Source: an uncultured Caulobacteraceae bacterium
GTDB taxonomy: Bacteria > Pseudomonadota > Alphaproteobacteria > Caulobacterales > Caulobacteraceae
Length of the DNA: 55,248 nt
Reading direction: 5' to 3'
Assembly: GCA_903929535.1 (NCBI GenBank)
Contig: CAIYVC010000117.1
Span: forward strand, 1-55,248
Below the pieces are notes generated by a model. The model saw nothing but the letters and a program-made list of their open reading frames with translations. It had not been told where the DNA came from and did not search any database. Made by a program: the position numbers and the translations under genes. This document shows positions 18,510-26,176 of the stretch, in pieces (within the stretch, counting starts at the first letter, position 1; each line of letters starts with the position of its first letter).

Positions 18510-19010
18510 ATGGCTCTCGCATTCCTCACGCCCTTCACAACCTGGGTGGCCGACAGCCCGGTCAGCGTGGCCATCGGCAACAGCAAGATCATCACGCCCG
18601 CGGTGCAGTGCGTGCACATCCTGGCGGTCTCGGTGGTGATGTCGGCGATCCTGATGATGGACCTGCGCCTGCTGGGACTGGTCGGCCGCGACGACGCCAT
18701 GCAGATGTCGTCCAGGCGCTATCTGCCCTGGGTCTGGTGGGGCCTTCTGGTGCTGTTCTGCTCGGGCGCCAGCCTGATCATCGGCGAGCCGCGCCGGTCG
18801 CTGCAGAACCCAATCTTCCTGCTGAAGATGAGCCTTCTGGTGGGCTCGGCCATCCTGACCGCCCTGACCCAGGCGCCCTTCGGCCATGACGCGGGCTTCT
18901 GGCAGGCGCCCAAGCATCGCTACGCGGCCAAGGCGCTGGCCGTCGCATCCCTGATCCTCTGGGTCGCCATCGTGCTTTGCGGGCGCTGGATCGCCTATAC
19001 CCAGGAGTAA
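18510..19010 (+). CDS. DUF6644 family membrane protein 1
   Basis: The 166-residue protein has four or five hydrophobic helices and conserved features shared with its neighbour: VHILAVSVVMSAILMMDLRLLGL in the first third and a GRWIAYTQE end. A histidine in the first main helix (H34 region) and the DLRLLG turn recall small haem membrane proteins, but that is only a resemblance. It sits 3 bases after the secreted protein gene and 4 before its paralogue. Confidence 0.78.
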   Translation: MALAFLTPFTTWVADSPVSVAIGNSKIITPAVQCVHILAVSVVMSAILMMDLRLLGLVGRDDAMQMSSRRYLPWVWWGLLVLFCSGASLIIGEPRRSLQNPIFLLKMSLLVGSAILTALTQAPFGHDAGFWQAPKHRYAAKALAVASLILWVAIVLCGRWIAYTQE

Positions 19011-19014
19011 TGCA

Positions 19015-19509
19015 GTGACCCTGGATCAACTCTGGCCGGCCCTTGAGGCCTCGCCCTTCGGTCACGCCATCCGCACCAGCGGCAACCTGTTCCCCTGGAT
19101 CGAAAGCATCCACGTGCTGGCAGTGGTGCTGGTGGTGGGCACCATCTCCATCGTCGATCTGCGGCTGCTGGGCCTGCCCAACCGCGAAAAGGCGGTGCGC
19201 AAGCTGACCGGCGAGGTGCTGCCCTACACCTGGGGCGCCTTCGCCCTGGCGGTGACCACCGGCTTCCTGCTGTTCTCCTCCTCGGCCGTGCAGTACGCGG
19301 GCAACCTGCAGTTCCGCCTGAAGATCCTGCTGATGGTTCTGGCCGGGGTGAACATGGTGGTCTTCCACCTGCTGCCCTATCGCAAGGTGCACCTGTGGGA
19401 CGTGCTGACCCATCCGCCGATGGGAGCCAAGCTGATGGCGGGGACGTCCCTGGCCCTGTGGGTCGGCATCGTCTGCTTCGGCCGCTGGATCGGCTTCACC
19501 CTGAACTAG
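19015..19509 (+). CDS. DUF6644 family membrane protein 2
   Basis: The 164-residue protein is a paralogue of the preceding gene: IESIHVLAVVLVVGTISIVDLRLLGL matches its first helix pair, and both end GRWI. It begins at a GTG (19015), just after the previous stop, with no better in-frame ATG near. Tandem DUF6644 genes suggest a heterodimeric membrane unit. Function is unknown. Confidence 0.76.
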   Translation: MTLDQLWPALEASPFGHAIRTSGNLFPWIESIHVLAVVLVVGTISIVDLRLLGLPNREKAVRKLTGEVLPYTWGAFALAVTTGFLLFSSSAVQYAGNLQFRLKILLMVLAGVNMVVFHLLPYRKVHLWDVLTHPPMGAKLMAGTSLALWVGIVCFGRWIGFTLN

Positions 19510-19630
19510 GCGTGGCCGCCGGGCCCTGATTTTACGACCGTTTTTGAAAGTGCTGCGCTGCGGCGCCCGGACCTCAGATCGTCTCGTCAGGCCTACACTG
19601 CTCTGGTCAGATCAAACCGCCGGAGTCCCG

Positions 19631-20371
19631 ATGCCCCCGTTCCGCCCCTGTCTCGCCGCTGCCCTGGCCGCTGTGGCCCTGAGCGCGGGCGCGGGCCATG
19701 CCGCCCCGGCCAAGGCGGCGCCCGGCATCACGGGCATGTGGCTGCTGAACGCCAGCGAATACGACCGCGACGAGAAGATGCCCTTCACCGCCAAGGGCGC
19801 CGAGGCCAACGAGGTCCGGCGCAAGGCCGTCGAGGAAAGCCTTCAGGTCATCTCCAACACCAACAAGAAGTGCCTGCCGATCGGCATGCCGGTGTTCATG
19901 ACCAACGAGTTCGCGCTGGAGATCATCGAGTCCGCGGGCCGTGTCACCATGCTGTCGGAAAACAGCTCCCTGCCGCGCTCGATCTATCTGAACGAGACCG
20001 CTCACACCAAGGGCGTGGAGCCCAGTTGGAACGGCCATTCCATCGGCCGGTGGGAAGGGCAGGGCGCCAAGCGGATGCTGGTGGTCGACACCACCAATTT
20101 CAACGACCGCCTGATGCCCGTCTTCCGCAGCGGGCTTCACTCGCCCACCACCCATCTGACCGAGCGCTTCCGGCTGATCGACGCCAACACCCTGGAAGGG
20201 GTGATGACCTTCGAGGACCCGGTCTACCTGGCCAAGCCCTGGGTCTCGACCCACACCTACAAGCGCCTGCCGGCCAAGGCCGAGCTTTGGGAATACGCCT
20301 GCGAGCCCGACGCCGCCGGCTGGTCCGAACGCTTCGCCGGCGACCCCGACGCCAAGAAGCCGCCGCAATGA
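19631..20371 (+). CDS. Secreted protein of unknown function, paralogue of the gene at 17715
   Basis: The 246-residue protein has a signal peptide (about 23 residues, ending GAGHA) and shares with the 17715 gene the blocks CLPIGMP, SIYLNETAH, WNGHSIGRWEG, VVDTTNFNDR and the end YLAKPWVSTHTYKRLP-ACEPD. The start at 19631 gives a proper signal peptide; the frame is open from 19544. A remnant of the same family lies at 53851-53997, near the right end of the island. Confidence 0.78.
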   Translation: MPPFRPCLAAALAAVALSAGAGHAAPAKAAPGITGMWLLNASEYDRDEKMPFTAKGAEANEVRRKAVEESLQVISNTNKKCLPIGMPVFMTNEFALEIIESAGRVTMLSENSSLPRSIYLNETAHTKGVEPSWNGHSIGRWEGQGAKRMLVVDTTNFNDRLMPVFRSGLHSPTTHLTERFRLIDANTLEGVMTFEDPVYLAKPWVSTHTYKRLPAKAELWEYACEPDAAGWSERFAGDPDAKKPPQ

Positions 20372-20412
20372 TTTTTCGCCCCGATTTTCACGTTCAACTG
20401 AGGCAGACCCGC

Positions 20413-20796
20413 ATGACCCGCACCGCCATCCTGGCCCTTTCGGCCGTCGCCGCCGCCTCGGCCCTCGCCGCCGCTCCGGCCTTCGCCCACCACGCCTTCA
20501 ACATGTACGACAACGCCAAGTACACGACGATCAACGGCACGGTGAAAACCTGGACCTGGAAGAACCCCCACGCGATGATCGACTTCGTGTCGGCCAACCC
20601 CGATGGGACCATGGTCAATTGGAGCGTCGAATGCTCCAGCCCCAACATCATCGGCCGCAAGGGATGGAGCGAGGAGTCGATCAAGGTCGGCGACAAGATG
20701 GCCATCACCCTGCACCCGATGAAGGACGGCAGCCTCTACGGCCTGATGGTCAAGGTGACCACGCCGCGCGGCGAGACCCTGAAGGACAAGGACTAG
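20413..20796 (+). CDS. DUF6152 family secreted protein
   Basis: The 127-residue protein has a signal peptide (about 26 residues, ending PAFA) followed at once by HHAFNMYDNAKYTTINGTV, typical of DUF6152, and KTWTWKNPHAMIDF. The adjacent histidines at the mature N-terminus could bind metal, which is only a guess. It closes the cluster that begins at 17715 and is the last protein gene before the tRNA and the island. Confidence 0.82.
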   Translation: MTRTAILALSAVAAASALAAAPAFAHHAFNMYDNAKYTTINGTVKTWTWKNPHAMIDFVSANPDGTMVNWSVECSSPNIIGRKGWSEESIKVGDKMAITLHPMKDGSLYGLMVKVTTPRGETLKDKD

Positions 20797-20851
20797 CAGA
20801 GCTGGGACTAGGCAGAGGCAAGGCCTTCCGCTAACCGGATTGCGCTGCGGA

Positions 20852-20928
20852 GGGCCCGTAGCTCAATTGGTTAGAGCCGGCCGCTCATAACGGTCTGGTT
20901 GCTGGTTCGAGTCCAGCCGGGCCTACCA
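20852..20928 (+). tRNA. tRNA with anticodon CAU (elongator Met or Ile2)
   Basis: A 77-base cloverleaf can be drawn: acceptor stem GGGCCCG with CGGGCCT (one G-U pair at position 1), D stem GCTC/GAGC, anticodon stem GGCCG/CGGTC around loop CTCATAA, T arm GCTGG-TTCGAGT-CCAGC and a genomic CCA. The anticodon is CAU. It is not the initiator, since the three G-C pairs typical of its anticodon stem are absent. Elongator Met and Ile2 (lysidine-modified) cannot be separated by eye. Its 3' end recurs at 55119, making it the integration site of the island. Confidence 0.93.
20913..20927 (+). repeat. Left attachment repeat (tRNA 3' end)
   Basis: The 15 bases CCAGCCGGGCCTACC form the end of the tRNA T stem and acceptor stem. 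The identical 15-mer in the same orientation lies at 55119-55133. With an integrase gene starting 16 bases beyond the tRNA, this is the classic layout of an element inserted at a tRNA 3' end. Confidence 0.75.
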
Positions 20929-20943
20929 GCCCTCAAGTCGGGG

Positions 20944-22044
20944 CTAGGATTTCAATGACTTAGCGGAAGGTTTGACAATAGGTTTGACACTTCTGTTCAC
21001 GGTTCGCCCTCGTGTCAGGGTTTTCATCGCAGCTTCGGCCAGTCGCTCCTGATCGGCTGATCGGGTGTAGTGCTCGATTTCGTCAAGCGATTTGTGGCCG
21101 GTGATGGCGGCGATTTGGTGGGTCGAACAGCCCGATTCAGCCAGTCTGCGGGCCGCCGCTTTACGCAAGCCGTGAGGGCTGGAGTTGTCAGGCAGGCCGG
21201 CGGCCTTGGCTTGTTCGACGAACCAGCCAGTGAATCCGGCCGCCGACATTGGCTTGCCGAAGGCGGTCATGAGGAAGGTCATGTTCGCCTTCGGCTCGGC
21301 GTCCAGCGTCCTCTTCAGTATGGGGTGGAGGGGGATGGCAAGGCGCGTTCTCGGCCGGCCCTTCTGGCCCTTCAACTGCAGGACGTGAATCTTGCCGTCT
21401 ACGACGTGCTGGCGCCCCATGGTGACGACGTCGGACCGGCGTTGGCCGGTGTAGAGCAGCAACGCCAGCGCCAGCCGGGCGCGCGAGCCTGCCAAGTGAT
21501 GTTTCTCGAACTTGGCGATGTCGGCGTCCGTCCAGGCCCGGAAGCCCCCGGAGGCCGTGGTGGGGGCTTTGACCGTGCGCGCCGGATTGTCGGCCCGATA
21601 GCCGCGATCGACGGCGAAGTCGAGCAGGGTGCGCAGGCGCTTCAGGAAGTTGCGGGCGGCTCCGGGTGTGGCGCGCTTGTCGGCCATCATCAGTTGGATG
21701 GCGTTGCGGGTCAGGCCGGCGACCTGATTGTGGCCGTACTCGGCGCGGAAACGCTCATAGATGTTTCGATAATTGCCCTGGGTGACTTCCTTCAGGTTTG
21801 CCCATTCAGTGGAGGTGTAGAGATCGACCAATAGAGCGCCGAGCGTGCCGGGTTTGGTCTGTTCGATGCCGACCGCGCGTTTATCCCGCTTGGCCAAGGC
21901 GGTGTGGTAGGCGGCTAGGAAACGCTGGGACATGGGTTCGCCGGGCAGCGTGACCCTCGGTGATCCGGCGCGGCGAAAATAATGCCGAACCTTACCGTGC
22001 CGATCAGTGAACCGCTGGACGAACGGGAGGTCTATCTTAGCCAT
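20944..22044 (-). CDS. Tyrosine integrase adjacent to the tRNA
   Basis: The 366-residue phage-type integrase has an N-terminal arm-binding region, a core-binding domain (about 65-165) and a catalytic domain with all expected residues: R202 (TGQRRSD), the lysine region KGQKGR (225-229), H291 and R294 (PHGLRKAAARR), H317 (TGHKS) and Y326 (EHYTR). Nothing suggests inactivation. Its stop is 16 bases from the tRNA 3' end. It overlaps the small DNA-binding protein gene upstream by one base (TGATG), so the two are co-translated. Confidence 0.92.
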   Translation of the reverse strand: MAKIDLPFVQRFTDRHGKVRHYFRRAGSPRVTLPGEPMSQRFLAAYHTALAKRDKRAVGIEQTKPGTLGALLVDLYTSTEWANLKEVTQGNYRNIYERFRAEYGHNQVAGLTRNAIQLMMADKRATPGAARNFLKRLRTLLDFAVDRGYRADNPARTVKAPTTASGGFRAWTDADIAKFEKHHLAGSRARLALALLLYTGQRRSDVVTMGRQHVVDGKIHVLQLKGQKGRPRTRLAIPLHPILKRTLDAEPKANMTFLMTAFGKPMSAAGFTGWFVEQAKAAGLPDNSSPHGLRKAAARRLAESGCSTHQIAAITGHKSLDEIEHYTRSADQERLAEAAMKTLTRGRTVNRSVKPIVKPSAKSLKS

Positions 22045-22403
22045 CAGCCCGCTCTCTTAGTCCAGGCTGCGGCCTGTCCGTCGGAGGGCAGTTCATCGAA
22101 GGCCTCGTCAAGCGCGCGTCGGTCCCAGATCACGCAGCCATCTTGACGCTTGGGGCGCGGCATCAGGCTACGGTTCACCCAGTCATCGAACTTAGCCGAC
22201 GAGACGCCGACGTAGGCCGCCGCCGTTTCCCGACGAAGGCCGCGGGGCTCTACACTGGGAGGAAGGCGTGGTGACGTCACTTGGTGCTGCTCAAAGCGGA
22301 AAGATGGCGCATGATTTGCCCGGCCAATTAGAGCGTCACGACGCGCAAGTCGGTGAGCCCAAAGTCGCGATGGCGCTGGAGAGTGCGCTGTTGCAGGGGG
22401 CAT
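22044..22403 (-). CDS. Small AlpA/excisionase-like helix-turn-helix protein
   Basis: The frame encodes up to 119 residues; the conserved part is EPRGLRRETAAAYVGVSSAKFDDWVNRSLMPRPKRQDGCVIWDRRALDEAFD, a MerR/AlpA-like winged helix typical of excisionases and integrase activators. The first 40 residues look unlike the rest; an in-frame GTG at 22280 (VTSPRLPP) could be the true start. It is coupled to the integrase by a one-base overlap. Confidence 0.72.
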   Translation of the reverse strand: MPPATAHSPAPSRLWAHRLARRDALIGRANHAPSFRFEQHQVTSPRLPPSVEPRGLRRETAAAYVGVSSAKFDDWVNRSLMPRPKRQDGCVIWDRRALDEAFDELPSDGQAAAWTKRAG

Positions 22404-22427
22404 GGGCCGGCGCCGTCGCAGTCAAAT

Positions 22428-23561
22428 TCACCCTGACCGGCCAGCCGCCCTTTGGTCATGCGCATCGAAGACTTGGGGGTCCTCATCACGCCCCCCCCTG
22501 AGCCCGGCGATGGTCGCCTGATAAGTCGATCCTGCGTCGAGCATGGTGGCGCGGTTGTAGTGCTTCTCCGACGGCTTCATCGAGGCGTGGCCGAGGACAT
22601 GCATGATGTCCGTGGCCCCGGACGGATTGGCGGTCGCGATGGTCGTGGCGCCGATATGGCGCGCGTTGTGCAGATTGATGGCCGTGCCGAACTCGTCCTT
22701 GGTGCGGTGGCGCACCTGATAATAGATGGCGTCGGACCCCATCGCTTGGCCTTGCCGCGAGATCCACAACGCCTGGGTAGGCTTCTTGGGCCCCTTGGAG
22801 CCCAGGAGGAGCACCTCGCGGTGCTGGGCGATGTAGCGGTCCAGGGCAGCCTCGATGGGGCCGGGCCAGGCGCATTCGATGGCGCCCTCGCCCTTGGTCT
22901 CCGCGGCGCTGAAGGACAGCCGCCATTGGTCGCCCCGGCGCTGGACATGACGGCCCAGGGTCATGCTGGTCAGATTGGCCCTGCGGAACGGTCGCTGCAT
23001 GAGGAAGGCCAGGATCAAACCGTCGCGGTAGAGCGTCGCCCGGTCGCAGTCGGTACGGAAACGGTCGTGTTCGGCGGCGTGCATGAGGTCGTGACCCAAG
23101 GCGATCACCTCCTCCACAGGCTGCATCCGGCCGACCTGATCGCGCACCGGGATCGCGCGGCTATGGATCCTGGAGGAAGCGCGTTGGATCCATTGCCAGT
23201 CGCCGGCGGGCTCCATGGCCTTGAGGGCATTGGCAAGCTGCTGCAGGCGCCCAGCGATGGAGTAGTCCGCCTGACCGGCTGCGGACAGCATGTCCCGGAA
23301 GGCGATCACATGGTCTTGGGTCGCGCGGTCACCGGGGTCGACGGCCGGGTCCAGTGTGCCGTTGAAGGCATGCCAGCCGATCCAGCGGCCATAGCCGCTC
23401 TGGATCATTTCCGTGGTGTTCGTCTTCCAACGGGCGGCGTATCCGACGGAGGGATCGAAGGGATCGGCAGGCAGCAGGGCGATCGCCCATGCCGCCCTGT
23501 CGCGCTCAGGCCATTCGGAAACGGGGGTGCAACGGCTCTTGGGGTCGACGAAACGGCTCAT
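22428..23561 (-). CDS. Tyrosine recombinase 2 (short partner)
   Basis: The 377-residue protein has a C-terminal tyrosine recombinase domain with complete active site: R193/R194 (PFRRANL), K223 (ETKG), H298 and R301 (LHNARH), H325 (LGHAS) and Y335 (KHYNR). It overlaps the 648-residue recombinase gene by ATGA and follows it. A 360-plus-630-residue recombinase pair recalls TnpA/TnpB of Tn554-like elements and the multi-recombinase modules of GInt islands. I cannot assign it to either from sequence alone. Confidence 0.85.
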   Translation of the reverse strand: MSRFVDPKSRCTPVSEWPERDRAAWAIALLPADPFDPSVGYAARWKTNTTEMIQSGYGRWIGWHAFNGTLDPAVDPGDRATQDHVIAFRDMLSAAGQADYSIAGRLQQLANALKAMEPAGDWQWIQRASSRIHSRAIPVRDQVGRMQPVEEVIALGHDLMHAAEHDRFRTDCDRATLYRDGLILAFLMQRPFRRANLTSMTLGRHVQRRGDQWRLSFSAAETKGEGAIECAWPGPIEAALDRYIAQHREVLLLGSKGPKKPTQALWISRQGQAMGSDAIYYQVRHRTKDEFGTAINLHNARHIGATTIATANPSGATDIMHVLGHASMKPSEKHYNRATMLDAGSTYQATIAGLRGGRDEDPQVFDAHDQRAAGRSG

Positions 23562-25504
23562 AGGCGGGGATCCTGGGGGAGGGGAGACTTGGGGTTACGC
23601 GACTTGGGCGGGCGCGACGGATCGATCCTGGAGATGTGACCGGCCCGTTCGCGCAGGCTGGCAATGGTCGCGTCGTAGTTCTGGAAGGCGTGATCAGTCC
23701 GCTGCTCGGCATAGGCGCGCAGGGTGGTGGCGCTGCTGCGGTGATTGAGGATGCGTCGGACCGTCTCGATATCCTCGGGGTGAGCATCCAGATGCAGCTT
23801 CGCCGCCACCTGCCGCGCGAGGTGAACGTGCAGGGTGATGCCGGTCTCGTCCTGGACGAACTTCGAGATGGCCCGAGAGAAGCCGATGATGGAGCGCTTG
23901 TCGCCGCTGGGGTTGGGGAAGAGGAAGGCGGAGGGGACGGTGCAGAGGCGGCCCCGGAAGGTGGTCAGATATGCGTCCAGGAGCAGGACGCTTTGCGGCG
24001 GGAGCATCATCTCGAACGGGACGTCCGTCTTTGTCTCATGCGCGGGGATGACGATGTGCCGGTTGCGGTCCTTGCCGTGGCCGATCTGAACGATGTGCCG
24101 GTCGACCTCCAGGGCGGTCAGATTAGCGACGCGCATGGGCGCAACGATCTCGATCTCCACGGCTAGCGCGAACATGACGCGGCGAGCCTGCTCCACCGAG
24201 CCCAGTTCATCGGCCTGCGCCTCCTTGAGCACCCGTTCGGACAGGTGCAGCCAGCTGTCCACATTGCCCTTCAGATCGAACTGGCGCAGGCGGGCGCGGT
24301 TGCGGGGGACCATGCCCTTGGTCTTGACGCTGAGCCTTTGCGCCAATTGGCGCAGTTCGACGGCGTTCGAGGTGGGATTGACCCAGTGCTCGGCGATGGT
24401 GACGAGCAGCCAAGCCTTTTGGCCCATGGAGGCCGTGACCGAGCCGAGATTGCGGGTCCTTTGCTGACGTAGGGCCGCCGTTGCATTGGCGATCTGGACA
24501 AGGACGGCCAAGCTGGTGAGCTTTTCGATGGGGAAGCCGGAGGCCACCAGCATTGACGCCATTTCGCGGATCTGCTGACGGCGCAGGGCAACGGTCTTGG
24601 GGCTGACCGGGCGGTGATAGTCCGCGGCGAACACGTCCGGGTTGCCTGAGGTGTCGAGGAAGTTGGCGACCTGGGACTGGAAGCTTTTGGGGAAGTCCTC
24701 CCACGGCAGCGAGTAGAACCGCGGATGGGCGTCCAGGGGCGCCAACACTTGCGGCCAGCCCGCCACGGTCTGGACGGCATCGTTCCAGTGGCGAACGCAA
24801 GAGCGGTAGATCGCGTCAGGCTTGCGGCAGAGGCTCTTAGTCCTGAGCGCGGCCTCGAAGCCGTCGAAGGTCTCCTGGGTGACGTCGCCGGGCTCAACGC
24901 GCTTGCGAGTGCAGTGGCTCATGAAGCGCGACGTGGCCAGCCGCTTGGCCTTGGTCGGCAGATGACTCGCCTTCTGGCGCCATTGGGCGCTGAGCCCCGC
25001 GGGGTCGCGGGCCGGCATCAGGTCGACGCCGAGGTCGCGAAGGGCGGCCAAGGTGAGGCTGCGCGTGCGGCTCCAGCGTTCCTTGCTCATGCCGACGGAG
25101 GCGGGCGAGACCGCTGCGATCATCGTCCTGAGCTCCGCAGGATCGGCGGGGATGTCGATGAGGGCGCGCCTCAGGGACACACCCATCTTGCGCACGGCGC
25201 CCTTCATCTCGACGTGGCGGCGGTCGGTGGAGGGGTTGGCTTCAAGCAACGCAAGGGCCTGCGCCAAGTTCGCGGGCGCATCGTTCGCGGGCGGCTCAGC
25301 ATGACCGTCTCCTGCGCAGCCCAGGGGGACCTCCAAGATCACTGCCTTGCCATTCTCGCTTGCTTGCGCGGCGCCGCCGGGGGTGGGCGTGGGGGTTGTT
25401 GTCATTTGAGTGTAGCTTTCGAATTCAAAATCCAATTGGCGCGCGTCGCAGGGCGCCAGAGGGGCACGGGAGGGATTATTAGCGGACAAAACACATAACT
25501 CCAT
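23558..25504 (-). CDS. Tyrosine recombinase 3 (long partner)
   Basis: The 648-residue protein has a long N-terminal region of unknown fold and a C-terminal catalytic domain with R458 (PMRVANL), K492 (ETKT), H561 and R564 (HVHLARQ), H588 (LNHRS) and Y598 (RAYAEQ). An alternative start is the ATG at 25405 (MTTTPTPTPGG). It is coupled to recombinase 2. The 89 bases upstream, as far as the small HTH gene, are AT-rich and probably hold its promoter. Confidence 0.83.
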   Translation of the reverse strand: MELCVLSANNPSRAPLAPCDARQLDFEFESYTQMTTTPTPTPGGAAQASENGKAVILEVPLGCAGDGHAEPPANDAPANLAQALALLEANPSTDRRHVEMKGAVRKMGVSLRRALIDIPADPAELRTMIAAVSPASVGMSKERWSRTRSLTLAALRDLGVDLMPARDPAGLSAQWRQKASHLPTKAKRLATSRFMSHCTRKRVEPGDVTQETFDGFEAALRTKSLCRKPDAIYRSCVRHWNDAVQTVAGWPQVLAPLDAHPRFYSLPWEDFPKSFQSQVANFLDTSGNPDVFAADYHRPVSPKTVALRRQQIREMASMLVASGFPIEKLTSLAVLVQIANATAALRQQRTRNLGSVTASMGQKAWLLVTIAEHWVNPTSNAVELRQLAQRLSVKTKGMVPRNRARLRQFDLKGNVDSWLHLSERVLKEAQADELGSVEQARRVMFALAVEIEIVAPMRVANLTALEVDRHIVQIGHGKDRNRHIVIPAHETKTDVPFEMMLPPQSVLLLDAYLTTFRGRLCTVPSAFLFPNPSGDKRSIIGFSRAISKFVQDETGITLHVHLARQVAAKLHLDAHPEDIETVRRILNHRSSATTLRAYAEQRTDHAFQNYDATIASLRERAGHISRIDPSRPPKSRNPKSPLPQDPRL

Positions 25505-25593
25505 ATGAAAAAGGGATGACGTTGCTTAGATATAGTTATTGTTCGAAGTACAATTACTGAAAACAGAAGGGGACATAAGGGTATTTATTGTAT

Positions 25594-25782
25594 CTACCGG
25601 CGACGACTGGCGATGAATGCGTCGACATCATCTTCGGCGATGCGAAGCTGGCGGCCCAGGCGGTGGGCGTGAAGGTCGCCGTGCTTGATCCAGCGCTTGA
25701 TGGTGCGGGTGGAAACGCCCACGTGATGGGCGATGTCGGCGACGGAAAAGAACTGAGGCAGACGGGTAGGGGGATTGGCCAT
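25594..25782 (-). CDS. Excisionase-family helix-turn-helix protein
   Basis: The 62-residue protein is a clean excisionase/AlpA-type domain: FFSVADIAHHVGVSTRTIKRWIKHGDLHAHRLGRQLRIAEDDVDAFI. A ribosome site (GGAG, seven bases before the ATG at 25782) decides this start over the longer frame to 25830. It lies upstream of the recombinase pair on the same strand and probably directs their recombination. Confidence 0.78.
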   Translation of the reverse strand: MANPPTRLPQFFSVADIAHHVGVSTRTIKRWIKHGDLHAHRLGRQLRIAEDDVDAFIASRRR

Positions 25783-26176
25783 CTTGGTGCTCCATGGTGT
25801 ATCCAGCGAGGAATCGCGGGGCCTGACCATGGGAGCACTGTGGAGTCACGACCTGGCTGAGCCGCGTTGCGCGGCAAAATTGGCTGGCCCGGACCTTTTG
25901 ATCTTGAGATTTTTAGGTCGTAACTGCTGGCCGCAGTCAGTCGAACGTCTCGATCAAAGGTCAACCAGCTCCATAGCGGCGGCATGCGTGGCTCGACGGC
26001 TCAGGCCGGTCTGATCGGGCTCCGATCTTCCTTGAACCTGAGTTAGGGGTTGAGAAAGCCAAGGTCGTGACAACCGCTTGTTGGTGCCCATACGTCACCT
26101 GAGCTCTGCTTCAGGAGATGGCTCCGCGGGTAGGATTTGAACTTTAACGGGTAGGCTCAGGCTGGCCCGGAACAGG
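25783..26176. other. Intergenic stretch holding a tRNA-Asn-like 3' fragment
   Basis: No convincing gene is present in these 394 bases between the recombinase module and the TolC gene. The only structure I can name is a minus-strand tRNA-3'-end-like sequence at 26119-26142. This stretch marks the change from mobility genes to cargo. Confidence 0.6.
26119..26133 (-). repeat. tRNA-Asn-like 3' end, left copy of inner direct repeat
   Basis: Read on the minus strand, 26142-26119 gives GTTCAAATCCTACCC then GCGGAGCCA, which has a T loop, the 3' half of the T stem, an acceptor strand and GCCA, closely like the 3' end of tRNA-Asn genes as I recall them. No complete tRNA can be folded here. The 15-mer TGGCTCCGCGGGTAG on the plus strand is repeated exactly at 52753-52767 in the same orientation. 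Confidence 0.6.

Noticed and set aside
26119-26142. A complete tRNA gene
   Set aside because: Only the T loop, the 3' T-stem strand and the acceptor end are present; the bases before the loop do not pair, and there is no anticodon arm.
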